A stretch of DNA of 5,579 nucleotides, taken from JAYOFM01 sp038117225. GTDB lineage: Bacteria; Pseudomonadota; Alphaproteobacteria; Rhodospirillales; Casp-alpha2. Position numbers and translations under genes: made by a program. Below the pieces are notes generated by a model. That model was not told the origin of the DNA. It made no database searches and saw nothing but the letters and a program-made list of their open reading frames with translations. The stretch spans positions 1 through 5,579 of the forward strand of contig JAYOFM010000164.1 in NCBI GenBank assembly GCA_038117225.1, given 5' to 3'. This document shows positions 1-5,579 of the stretch, one piece after another; position 1 is the stretch's first letter, and every line of letters begins with the position of its first letter.

Positions 1-372
1 TTCGAGGACAGCGATGTGGTGTCGCTGCATGTGCGGCTTTACCCGTCGACCCGTGGCACGGTTACCGCGGATGATCTTGGCCGAATGAAGTCGACGGCCC
101 TGCTGGTCAACACCAGCCGCGCTGCCTTATTTGAACCGGGCGCCTTGGTTGCTGCCCTTGATGCCGGTCGGCCCGGCATGGCCGCCATTGATGTTTTTGA
201 GGACGAGCCGATGCGCGATGTGAAGCATCCACTGCTCAATAGGGACAACGTCATCTGTACGCCGCACATTGGCTATGTGACCCGCGACGAATACGAACTC
301 CAATTCAGCGATATCTTTGAACAAATCCTGGCTTATCAGGCCGGGGCGCCGATCAACGTCGTCAATCCGTAG
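1..372 (+). CDS. D-2-hydroxyacid dehydrogenase, C-terminal part (5' end outside window)
   Basis: NAD(P)-dependent oxidoreductase of the D-isomer-specific 2-hydroxyacid dehydrogenase family (phosphoglycerate dehydrogenase-like), a cytosolic enzyme interconverting 2-oxo acids and D-2-hydroxy acids. The frame is open from base 1, so the ATG at 16 is internal, not the start. The 123 visible residues cover the second half of the nucleotide-binding domain and the return to the catalytic domain. The family signature MK..ALLVNTSRA lies at fragment residues 29-41. The expected catalytic triad is present: Arg40 in NTSRA, Glu69 in DVFEDEP and His89 in TPHIGY, with the usual spacing of about 29 and 20 residues. 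The stop is TAG at 370-372. About 200 N-terminal residues, including the glycine-rich NAD motif and most substrate contacts, are missing, so the substrate cannot be told. A gap of 108 bp separates it from the next gene on the same strand. The family call is firm and the exact enzyme is not. Confidence 0.93.
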   Translation, partial: FEDSDVVSLHVRLYPSTRGTVTADDLGRMKSTALLVNTSRAALFEPGALVAALDAGRPGMAAIDVFEDEPMRDVKHPLLNRDNVICTPHIGYVTRDEYELQFSDIFEQILAYQAGAPINVVNP

Positions 373-386
373 GTCTGGCGAAGAGC

Positions 387-408
387 CACACGCGGATTTG
401 ATCGTGTG
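387..408 (+). terminator. weak hairpin after the dehydrogenase gene, possible terminator
   Basis: CACACG at 387-392 and CGTGTG at 403-408 form a perfect 6-bp stem with a 10-nt loop, starting 14 nt after the dehydrogenase stop. The bases that follow (TTATTGGTGT) are T-rich but are not a true T run, so this is at best a weak intrinsic terminator. The pairing is seen directly; the function is inferred. Confidence 0.22.
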
Positions 409-480
409 TTATTGGTGTAGCCCGCGAACCGTCTTCATCCTTCCCGCCAATGACCTCGACGATAATATTGGGGATGCTTG

Positions 481-1092
481 ATGGCAAAATCGAAGGGTAT
501 TCGGAAGCGGAGAAGTGCGGGCTCCGCGCCCGCCAGCGGAACGCGCGGTGGGAGCCTACGCCACGCCGTAACGCCAGTGATCGCCGGCCTTGCGATTCTC
601 GCCGGTTGGTCGATTTGGCAGTCGCAACGCTGCGAGGCCTCGTTCATGGAACTGGCCAGCGCTGGTGCCGCTGGACTTGAGAACGTTCAAACCATGCCTG
701 ATCTCGGTCGCGGCCATCTTCAACCCGGCCAGGGTTACCGCTATCCGGCAAAATTCCCCACCTCCGGCCCACATGCGCCAACGTGGACGGAGCCAGGGTT
801 TTATACCGTGCAACCACGAGACATATACCTCGTGCATGCCATGGAACACGGCAATGTGGTGATCTATTACGATGCACCGACCGGCAACGCGATGGCCTCG
901 CTGAAGGTATGGGCTGATCTTTATTCTGGTATGTGGTCGGGGTTGGTCGTCGCGCCGATGCAGGGCCTGGGAGAGGAAATTGTCCTGACGGCGTGGCGGA
1001 AAATCCTGCGCCTGAAAACGTTCGACGAACCTGCAGCCGCAGCGTTCATTGATGCCTATCGGGGCCGAGGTCCAGAAAACCCTGTTCGCTGA
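481..1092 (+). CDS. DUF3105 family membrane-anchored protein
   Basis: A 203-residue protein of unknown function that matches, from memory, the DUF3105 family. It has a basic N-terminus (KSKGIRKRR, residues 3-11) and one hydrophobic segment at about 30-47. This predicts a single membrane anchor with the N-terminus inside and the C-terminal domain in the periplasm. The domain runs from about residue 74 to 200. Its hallmarks are FPTSGPHAPTW (92-102), VHAMEHGNVVIYYD (118-131), a LTAWRK stretch (169-174) and the ending FIDAYRGRGPE (189-199). His98, His119, Glu122 and His123 sit in the two most conserved motifs and could bind a metal, but this is inference. ATG 481 is preferred over the adjacent in-frame TTG at 478 because GGGG at 470-473 lies 7 nt upstream of it. 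The stop codon TGA ends 43 bp before the convergent MFS gene. No function can be assigned, and the neighbours do not settle it. Confidence 0.85.
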   Translation: MAKSKGIRKRRSAGSAPASGTRGGSLRHAVTPVIAGLAILAGWSIWQSQRCEASFMELASAGAAGLENVQTMPDLGRGHLQPGQGYRYPAKFPTSGPHAPTWTEPGFYTVQPRDIYLVHAMEHGNVVIYYDAPTGNAMASLKVWADLYSGMWSGLVVAPMQGLGEEIVLTAWRKILRLKTFDEPAAAAFIDAYRGRGPENPVR

Positions 1093-1135
1093 ACAACGTT
1101 GCGAGCAGCCAAGTGGCAAATGAGTTGTCGCTAGG

Positions 1136-2704
1136 TCAATCTTCTTGGCGTCCGCGTGATCGACCGAGAATGTACGCGGGGAATAGAATCAGTACGAAAA
1201 TTATCGCGACCTGCATGAAGGCGTCGTGGAAGGCGAAGGTATTGGCTTGGGCGTAGATGACTCGGCCGAGATAATCCAATGCCAATGCGCTGTCGGCCGG
1301 CGCCGGTACGCCGCCGGCGTGCAACAGGTCGCGCACCTTGTCCAGCATTTCGGCAGTAGGCCCGTTGCTCCCAACCTGTGTCGCGGCCAGTACGTCAGCG
1401 TGGTAGGCGGTGCGGGTCTCCAATGTCAGCGCGGTGATATTGACGCCGAACGCTCCGCCCAGTTGGCGGAAAAAATTGAAGTTGCCGGCACCCTGCGCCA
1501 GTTTGTCTGGTGGCACGGCGCTCATTGCCGCCTTGCCCATGCAGGGGGAAATCAGGCTCATGGCGCCTCGGCTAGAAAGCGTCAAGAGCGTCATGGTTAG
1601 ATAAGCAGTGTTGACGTCGATACGGGTCATGGCGAACGCGGCGACAGCGAAACACGCGCAACCGACCATGATCGGCCAATGTGGTGGCACCCTATCGGCC
1701 AGCCTACCGGACAGATTTAGGCCGGCGACCAACAGAATTCCGGCTGGCACCAGCACCAACCCCGCCTTGGTGGCCGTGTACCCCTGGATTGTCTGGACGA
1801 AGAGTGGAATCGCGTAATTGGTGGAAAAATTTCCCAGCCCGAAGGCAAAAGCGATGATAACCGCCGAGGCGAAGCGGGCGTCGAGGAACAGGCTGGGGTC
1901 GAGTAACGGATTCTCACTACGCAACTGCGACCCAATGAACACGCTCGCGCAAATGACGCCGGTGACCAGAAATGCCAACGTGCGGTTCGAATCCCAACCC
2001 CAGCGCTGGCCATTGCCGATGAAGCTCATCAACGACACCAGGGCTACGGCCAGCAAGATGAACCCGAACCAGTCGAAATTAGGGATGCGCTCTTTCGGGT
2101 TGCGAGCCGGCATGAAGGCCATGCCCATTACCGCGGCGATGCCCACCAACGGTAACGGCAGGATAAACACGTCCCGCCACGTAAAGAAATCGATGGCGAG
2201 TCCGCCGGCCAACGGCCCGAATGTCGGCGCTAACGCGATGCCGGTGCCGACAGTGCCAACGGCGAGACCGCGCCGTTCCGGGGGGAACGTTGCGATCACG
2301 GTCGATAGCACCAATGGCTGGATCAGCCCTGCGCCGAGGCCTTGCAGGATGCGCCCGGCAATCAGCATTTCGATGGTCGGACTGGCGGCGGAGATGAGTG
2401 CGCCGACGGTGAAGACCGCGAGCGCCGCCATGAATGTCACCCGTGGCCCCAAGGCTCGCGTTGTCCAAGAGTTCAGGAGTTGTGCCGCGACCATCGTCGA
2501 CAAAAATGCCGTGGAAGCCCACTGGGCGAGGTCCTGACCGACGCCAAAGGCCCCCATGATCGACGGCACGGCGACGTTTACCGTGGTCGACGACAATACC
2601 ATTGTCATCGACCCAAGCATGCCGCACGCCGTGACTAGCCATCGATATGACGGGCCGTAGCGCTCGAACATCAGCGCGATCGAAGGGTTATCGACTGCGG
2701 ACAA
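1136..2704 (-). CDS. MFS exporter, DHA2 (EmrB/QacA-like) family, 14 TM helices
   Basis: A 522-residue inner-membrane, proton-driven drug or toxicant exporter. The length and alternating hydrophobic segments fit the 14-helix DHA2 branch. Visible landmarks are TTVNVAVPSIMGAFGVGQD (40-58, end of TM1 and first loop), GRILQGLGAGLIQP (117-130, TM4, motif B with Arg118), the antiporter motif C region GTGIALAPTFGPLAGG (153-168, TM5), TWRDVF (175-180), and in the second half GAGNFNFFRQLGGAFGVN, typical of DHA2. The TM1 aspartate common in the family (LDxTxVNVALP) is Ser38, and the TM2-TM3 loop (RALGPR, 83-88) is a degenerate motif A. The start at 2704 is TTG, because an in-frame TAA lies 9 bases upstream of it (2714-2716). 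ATG at 2671 (residue 12) is the alternative, still before TM1. Neither has a clear Shine-Dalgarno sequence. It lies 91 bp after the persulfide dioxygenase gene on the same strand, without an EmrA-type adaptor beside it. Substrate unknown. Confidence 0.93.
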   Translation of the reverse strand: MSAVDNPSIALMFERYGPSYRWLVTACGMLGSMTMVLSSTTVNVAVPSIMGAFGVGQDLAQWASTAFLSTMVAAQLLNSWTTRALGPRVTFMAALAVFTVGALISAASPTIEMLIAGRILQGLGAGLIQPLVLSTVIATFPPERRGLAVGTVGTGIALAPTFGPLAGGLAIDFFTWRDVFILPLPLVGIAAVMGMAFMPARNPKERIPNFDWFGFILLAVALVSLMSFIGNGQRWGWDSNRTLAFLVTGVICASVFIGSQLRSENPLLDPSLFLDARFASAVIIAFAFGLGNFSTNYAIPLFVQTIQGYTATKAGLVLVPAGILLVAGLNLSGRLADRVPPHWPIMVGCACFAVAAFAMTRIDVNTAYLTMTLLTLSSRGAMSLISPCMGKAAMSAVPPDKLAQGAGNFNFFRQLGGAFGVNITALTLETRTAYHADVLAATQVGSNGPTAEMLDKVRDLLHAGGVPAPADSALALDYLGRVIYAQANTFAFHDAFMQVAIIFVLILFPAYILGRSRGRQED

Positions 2705-2795
2705 GTTATTGAGTTACCGGGTTTCTAGGAACATCACATAGGATGATAGAGTGTGCCGGCGGTTGTCGGGAGTCGAATTCGATAGCGCGGCGGAC

Positions 2796-3845
2796 CTATT
2801 CCGGAAACCGCAGATCGCCGCCAGCGGTTTTCCAGGCATCGATACCGCCGGCAAGGTGAGCGGCGTCTTTCAGTCCGGCGTCGAACATTTCCTTTAGCGC
2901 CAACGCAGAACGTTCGCCGTAGGCACAGTAGAGCAACACGGGGCGGCCACCGCCGCACGCCATGGCGGCCAGCAACCCGTCCGGCGCGATGGCCTCCTTG
3001 AAATCCACGTAAGGAACATGCACCGAACCCGGAATGATTCCCTCTCGGCAACGCTCATTATTCTCGCGAAGGTCAACGACCAGCATTTGCTCGCCCTTGC
3101 TGGCGCCGGCCATGACGTGTTCGGGGTCGAGCGAAGCCGCCAGGATAGCTGGATCATCGCTGGCTTTGTAGCCGATGGCGAGGTTGGCCGGCACGGCTTG
3201 ATCCATCATTTTTGGATTGGGGAGGTTGAGCCCGTTCATGATTTCCGCATAGGCATCCGCGCTATCGACTTGGAGGCGCGGGTTGAAGGCTTTTTCTTCG
3301 CCAATGGACGAAACGGTATCGCCTTTATAATCGTGCCCCGGATACACAAGAACCTCGTCCGGAAGATGAAGTAGTTTACCAAAGATAGAGCGATAGGCGG
3401 CGTGCGGATCCCCATGTTGAAAATCCGTTCGACCGGTTCCTCGAATCAATAGGGTGTCACCGGTGAAAACCCGGTCGGCCATGCGGAAGCAGTATGAATC
3501 ATCGGTATGCCCAGGGGTGTAAATCACCTCCAAGGTGAGGTTCTCGACCTCAATTCGGTCACCGTCATCGACCCGCATGGATACCATGTCGACGGCGGTC
3601 GCCTTACCCATCACGGTGATGCATCGGGTGGCGTCGCGCAATCGACCGAGGCCAGTGATATGGTCGGCATGGCAATGCGTATCGACGGCCTTGACCAGGC
3701 GGAGGTCCAATTCGTCGAGCAATTGCAGGTAGCGATCAACCTTCTCGATGACGGGATCGATGATCAGCGCCTCGCCACCCGGCCGACTGGCAAGCAGATA
3801 CGTGTACGTGCAGGAAACGGAATCGAAAAGTTGACGGAAGATCAT
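2796..3845 (-). CDS. persulfide dioxygenase (ETHE1-like MBL fold) with C-terminal rhodanese domain
   Basis: Two-domain sulfur enzyme, 349 residues from the chosen start. The N-terminal metallo-beta-lactamase fold (about 1-225) resembles ETHE1-type persulfide dioxygenase, which uses non-haem iron and O2 to turn glutathione persulfide into sulfite and glutathione. It has THCHADH at 56-62, GH113, GD130 and PGH171; His57, His113 and Asp130 match the ETHE1 iron ligands. RGTGRTDFQHG (135-145) is the ETHE1 active-site loop. The C-terminal rhodanese domain (about 240-349) carries VDLRE (257-261), IPGSVHVPY and the loop CAYGERS with active Cys307, so it is probably active in moving sulfane sulfur between GSSH, sulfite and thiosulfate. 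This is the layout of PRF and BLH fusion proteins. ATG 3845 is preferred because family members usually begin MIFRQLF and an AGGA lies 4 nt upstream. An in-frame ATG at 3863 would add six residues (MPGQDN) and lacks a Shine-Dalgarno sequence. The gene follows an ArsR repressor gene. Confidence 0.94.
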   Translation of the reverse strand: MIFRQLFDSVSCTYTYLLASRPGGEALIIDPVIEKVDRYLQLLDELDLRLVKAVDTHCHADHITGLGRLRDATRCITVMGKATAVDMVSMRVDDGDRIEVENLTLEVIYTPGHTDDSYCFRMADRVFTGDTLLIRGTGRTDFQHGDPHAAYRSIFGKLLHLPDEVLVYPGHDYKGDTVSSIGEEKAFNPRLQVDSADAYAEIMNGLNLPNPKMMDQAVPANLAIGYKASDDPAILAASLDPEHVMAGASKGEQMLVVDLRENNERCREGIIPGSVHVPYVDFKEAIAPDGLLAAMACGGGRPVLLYCAYGERSALALKEMFDAGLKDAAHLAGGIDAWKTAGGDLRFPE

Positions 3846-3849
3846 ATTG

Positions 3850-3853
3850 TCCT
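3850..3853 (-). promoter_or_regulatory. ribosome binding site that favours the 3845 start
   Basis: On the minus strand AGGA lies 4 nt before ATG 3845 (AGGACAATATG). The spacing is slightly short. No comparable purine-rich site precedes ATG 3863, whose upstream bases are CCCGGACGCTA. Together with the family's usual MIFRQLF N-terminus this supports the shorter protein. Confidence 0.45.
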
Positions 3854-3878
3854 GTCCCGGCATTAGCGTCCGGGGTGG

Positions 3879-3884
3879 ATTGTA
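3879..3884 (-). promoter_or_regulatory. possible -10 box of an internal promoter before the dioxygenase gene
   Basis: The minus strand reads TACAAT, 5 of 6 with the sigma70 -10 consensus, inside the 70-bp gap after arsR. The hexamer 17 nt upstream (TTTTCC, plus-strand 3902-3907) is a poor -35. Transcription would begin near 3872, giving a 27-nt leader for the 3845 start but only 9 nt for the 3863 start. This is suggestive only; the gene may simply be read through from arsR. Confidence 0.25.
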
Positions 3885-3933
3885 GGCGGTGCGGGTGCTT
3901 CGGAAAAGCTAAGACGGCTCGCGTGGGAAACGC

Positions 3934-4287
3934 CTAACGGGCGCTGACGAACGTCTTCTGATGGGACGATCCTGAATCCGTATCAATATCTTTGTGCTCG
4001 CCGAAGATGTCGACTAATGCGTCGACCATGGCCCGCGCTTCATGGCCGACAAGCGAGTAATAGATGGTTTGCGCCTCACGTCGGGTTTTTACGAGATTTT
4101 CACGGCGCAACCGCGCTAGATGTTGCGATAACGCGGATTGGCTGAGGCCGATGGCGCGGCCGAGTTCCCCGACACTCATTTCGCCATGGAGGAGGTACGC
4201 AACGACCATTAGACGGTGCGAATTCCCAAGAGCCTTCAGCATGACATTCGCGCGAGGCATGATGCGCTCGACGTCGATGACATTCAT
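3934..4287 (-). CDS. ArsR/SmtB-family transcriptional repressor, BigR/SqrR-like but cysteine-free
   Basis: A 117-residue dimeric winged-helix repressor. The hydrophobic helix LKALGNSHRLMVVAYLLHGE (17-36) leads into MSVGELGRAIGLSQ, then the recognition helix SALSQHLARLRRENLV (51-66) and the wing KTRREAQTIYYSL (67-79), all typical of ArsR. The closest match I recall is BigR, the repressor of persulfide dioxygenase-rhodanese operons: LMLVCTLVEGEFSVGEL there, LMVVAYLLHGEMSVGEL here. There is no cysteine in the whole protein. The BigR sensing positions are Ala30 and Gly96. An ArsR-type CXC metal motif is absent, and the C-terminal helix (His82, Asp93, Gly96, His98) does not give the complete Asp-x-His/His-x2-His set of CzrA-like zinc sensors. 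The C-terminus ends in a polar tail (99-117). ATG 4287 has GGGGA 9 nt upstream at 4297-4301. The neighbouring dioxygenase gene, the RND pump, or both are likely targets. The family call is sure; the signal is unknown. Confidence 0.93.
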   Translation of the reverse strand: MNVIDVERIMPRANVMLKALGNSHRLMVVAYLLHGEMSVGELGRAIGLSQSALSQHLARLRRENLVKTRREAQTIYYSLVGHEARAMVDALVDIFGEHKDIDTDSGSSHQKTFVSAR

Positions 4288-4319
4288 GAGTCAGTTTCCC
4301 CGCGTCGTCGTGCAACAAC

Positions 4320-4348
4320 GTTAGAAGATATCAGCGAACACAGGCCAA
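4320..4348 (-). promoter_or_regulatory. candidate sigma70 promoter for the arsR gene
   Basis: On the minus strand TTGGCC (4348-4343) and TCTAAC (4325-4320) are separated by 17 bp and match the -35 and -10 consensus at 4 of 6 positions each. The start would be near 4313, giving a leader of about 25 nt that includes the GGGGA Shine-Dalgarno site at 4301-4297. The geometry is good, but the hexamers are weak. Confidence 0.3.
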
Positions 4349-4349
4349 C

Positions 4350-4361
4350 CACGATTTCGTG
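4350..4361. promoter_or_regulatory. 12-bp dyad, candidate repressor operator
   Basis: CACGATTTCGTG consists of perfect 5-bp arms (CACGA/TCGTG) around two central bases. It abuts the upstream edge of the candidate arsR promoter's -35 box, a plausible place for autoregulation by the adjacent ArsR protein. The dyad is seen directly. It is short enough to occur by chance, and I found no second copy before the dioxygenase or MFS genes. Confidence 0.25.
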
Positions 4362-4392
4362 ATAAACGATCTTGCCGCTGGCACACCCTATC

Positions 4393-4415
4393 GAATAACC
4401 GAAGGACGGTTATTC
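4393..4415. repeat. perfect 9-5-9 inverted repeat across the RND stop codon
   Basis: GAATAACCG (4393-4401) and CGGTTATTC (4407-4415) are exact reverse complements around the 5-nt centre AAGGA. The right arm contains the TAA stop of the RND gene (4412-4410). As RNA from the minus strand it forms a 9-bp stem with loop UCCUU, but it is followed by GATAGGG rather than a U run. It is therefore not a standard intrinsic terminator. It could be an mRNA 3'-end-protecting hairpin or a protein-binding site upstream of arsR. The repeat itself is certain; its role is not. Confidence 0.6.
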
Positions 4416-5579
4416 CGCCGCTTCGTTTGCGTGGTCAAGGGAGGTTGGCTGGGATTTTTTATCTTCTACGGCGCCGCACATGAGGTTCAACAATGGTGGG
4501 ATGATGGCCAGCGTCAATAACGCTGATAGTGACAACCCGCCGAGTACAACGGACCCGAGGCCCCGGTAAAGCTCCGATCCGGCACCAGGAAAGACGACCA
4601 ACGGCATCATCCCGAAGACGCTGGTCAGGGTCGACATGAAGATCGGTCGGATGCGGTTGCGCGTCGCTTCGGTGATGGCGTCGCACGCGATCATGCCTTC
4701 CTCGCGAATGTGCACCAGGGTCTGGTGCACCAACAGGATGGCGTTATTGACGACGATACCGATCAGAATGACGAATCCGAGCAGCGTCAGCATGTCCAAC
4801 GGCTGGAACGTGAAATGGTTGACGATTGCGAGGCCGAGCACGCCGCCAGCTGTCGCCAGCGGGACCGAGAACATGACGATCAACGGATACAGAAAACTCT
4901 CGAACAGCACCGCCATGACCAAATAGACAATGATGACGGCGATCAGCAGATCCAGCTTCATCGCCGCCCAAGTAATATTCAGTTTATCCGCCGTGCCGGT
5001 GAGGCGGAGTTTCACGCCGCGTGGCATGCCACCGCTCGCCAAGGTCTCCAAGGCGGTTTCCAATGGTACATTTTCCGGCGGGCGGATGATCAAGGTTACC
5101 GTACGTTCGCGCTCCAGATGGTTGATCTGGGTCGGACCCGAGGTGATCTTGACGTCGGCAAGCGAACTGGCTGGCACGATCATGCCATCGGCGGTGACCA
5201 CGGGCAGGTTGTCGATACCTTGTGTTTCCGTCACCTGATCAATAAGTCCCTTGATCTTGAGGTCAATTTGCTTGGTGCCGACCGTAATTTCCGCGACCCG
5301 AAGCCCGTCGTTGAAGGCATCCAGGGTGTCGGATAATTCGCGTGCCGTGACCCCGTTGTCCGCTAGTTTTACTCGATTGGGATAGATGCGGACTTCCGGC
5401 GCGCCCAGTTCCAGCCCGGGTTGTGGTCGGATCTGTGTCCCATCGGCGCGCGGTGAGACCTGTTCGATGAGACCGACGGCCCGTAGGGCGGTATCGAGTA
5501 CCGGTTCCAAGTCAGGTCCCAGGACATTCAACTCAATTGTCCGGGAGCCGCCGATGGCATGATCGTGCCAGCCCGTTCG
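4410..5579 (-). CDS. RND efflux permease, HAE1-like, C-terminal part (5' end outside window)
   Basis: C-terminal 389 residues of a tripartite-pump inner-membrane transporter; full proteins have about 1,000-1,050 residues. The frame stays open to the window's right edge, and the TTG at 5531 is an internal leucine codon. The first residues (RTIELNVLGPDL) and the next 190 form the second periplasmic porter/docking region, with EVRIYPNRVKLADNGV and VPASSLADVKI typical of RND. Five hydrophobic helices follow, equal to TM8-TM12: about 210-226, 231-253, 263-285, 310-329 and 341-367. TM10 reads LIGIVVNNAILLVHQ, and TM11 follows RNRIRPIFMSTLTSVFGMMPLV, a classic RND block. Where AcrB has the TM10 proton-relay Lys940 this protein has Asn (fragment residue 278), as I recall for other NNAI-type pumps. 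The proton-relay aspartates of TM4 lie outside the window. The NNAILLV signature fits drug-type (HAE1) better than metal-type (CzcA) pumps. The adaptor and outer-membrane genes are probably further upstream. Confidence 0.94.
   Translation of the reverse strand, partial: RTGWHDHAIGGSRTIELNVLGPDLEPVLDTALRAVGLIEQVSPRADGTQIRPQPGLELGAPEVRIYPNRVKLADNGVTARELSDTLDAFNDGLRVAEITVGTKQIDLKIKGLIDQVTETQGIDNLPVVTADGMIVPASSLADVKITSGPTQINHLERERTVTLIIRPPENVPLETALETLASGGMPRGVKLRLTGTADKLNITWAAMKLDLLIAVIIVYLVMAVLFESFLYPLIVMFSVPLATAGGVLGLAIVNHFTFQPLDMLTLLGFVILIGIVVNNAILLVHQTLVHIREEGMIACDAITEATRNRIRPIFMSTLTSVFGMMPLVVFPGAGSELYRGLGSVVLGGLSLSALLTLAIIPPLLNLMCGAVEDKKSQPTSLDHANEAAE

Noticed and set aside
463..468. TAATAT as a -10 box for the DUF3105 gene.
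   Set aside because: It would start transcription only about 6 nt before ATG 481 and would leave the ribosome site outside the transcript; there is no good -35.
450..680. A 76-codon open frame starting just upstream of the DUF3105 gene, in another frame.
   Set aside because: It overlaps the DUF3105 coding region, its product lacks any pattern, and the GGGG site serves ATG 481 equally well.
556..1119. A 187-codon open frame on the minus strand.
   Set aside because: It is antisense to the DUF3105 gene, is rich in Arg, His and Cys with no motif, and the plus-strand reading matches a known family.
1093..1135. Possible bidirectional terminator between the convergent DUF3105 and MFS genes, including the 5-bp TGTTC/GAACA stem at 1083-1095 and the CAACGTTG palindrome.
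   Set aside because: The stems are too short and there is no T run on either strand. No convincing terminator could be drawn.
1818..2537. A 239-codon open frame on the plus strand.
   Set aside because: It lies fully inside and antisense to the DHA2 exporter gene. Its protein is rich in Asn, Pro, Arg and Met with no recognisable domain, whereas the minus-strand product has clear family motifs.
2773..2782. TCGAATTCGA, a perfect 10-bp palindrome in the gap before the MFS gene.
   Set aside because: It has no loop, no flanking extension and no second copy near the other genes. It could be chance, and no promoter could be aligned to it.
3883..3936. TAGGCG (3883-3888) and CGCCTA (3931-3936) as a long-range hairpin or direct operator pair.
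   Set aside because: Only 6 bp pair across a 42-nt loop, which is expected by chance.
4314..4322. AACAACGTT shared with 1092-1100.
   Set aside because: A single shared 9-mer is expected many times over in a window this long.
4710..5336. A 208-codon open frame on the plus strand.
   Set aside because: It is antisense to the RND permease. Its product is rich in Gln, His, Asp and Arg with no domain and no credible start context.

Overview
The window reads as chromosomal DNA of a Gram-negative bacterium, most likely a proteobacterium. The basis is an RND-type inner-membrane efflux pump, a persulfide dioxygenase-rhodanese fusion next to an ArsR-type repressor of the BigR/SqrR kind, and fairly GC-rich coding sequence. 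I cannot name a genus. I see no mobile element, CRISPR array, tRNA or rRNA, and no stretch above 300 bases lacks a gene.

Layout. On the plus strand, 1-372 is the C-terminal third of a D-2-hydroxyacid dehydrogenase cut by the window edge. It is followed at 481-1092 by a membrane-anchored DUF3105 protein. The plus-strand pair then converges on a minus-strand cluster that fills the rest of the window. In its direction of transcription (right to left) the cluster holds the C-terminal part of an RND efflux permease (5579-4410, start outside the window), an ArsR-family repressor (4287-3934), a persulfide dioxygenase with a C-terminal rhodanese domain (3845-2796, or from 3863) and a 14-helix DHA2-type MFS exporter (2704-1136).

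How the genes may work together. ArsR plus dioxygenase-rhodanese is the core of known sulfide/persulfide-responsive operons (BigR-blh, SqrR regulons). The dioxygenase oxidises glutathione persulfide to sulfite, and the rhodanese domain moves sulfane sulfur between glutathione persulfide, sulfite and thiosulfate. Here this core lies between two unrelated export systems, RND and MFS. That suggests one stress-response unit, but the 70-122 bp gaps mean the genes need not share one transcript.

The most notable observation is that the repressor contains no cysteine at all. The two positions that align with the sulfur-sensing cysteines of BigR are alanine and glycine. If it controls the sulfur gene, it must sense something by another route, or it serves the pumps instead. 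A perfect 9-bp inverted repeat spans the RND stop codon, and a 12-bp dyad lies just upstream of a plausible arsR promoter; both are candidate control sites.
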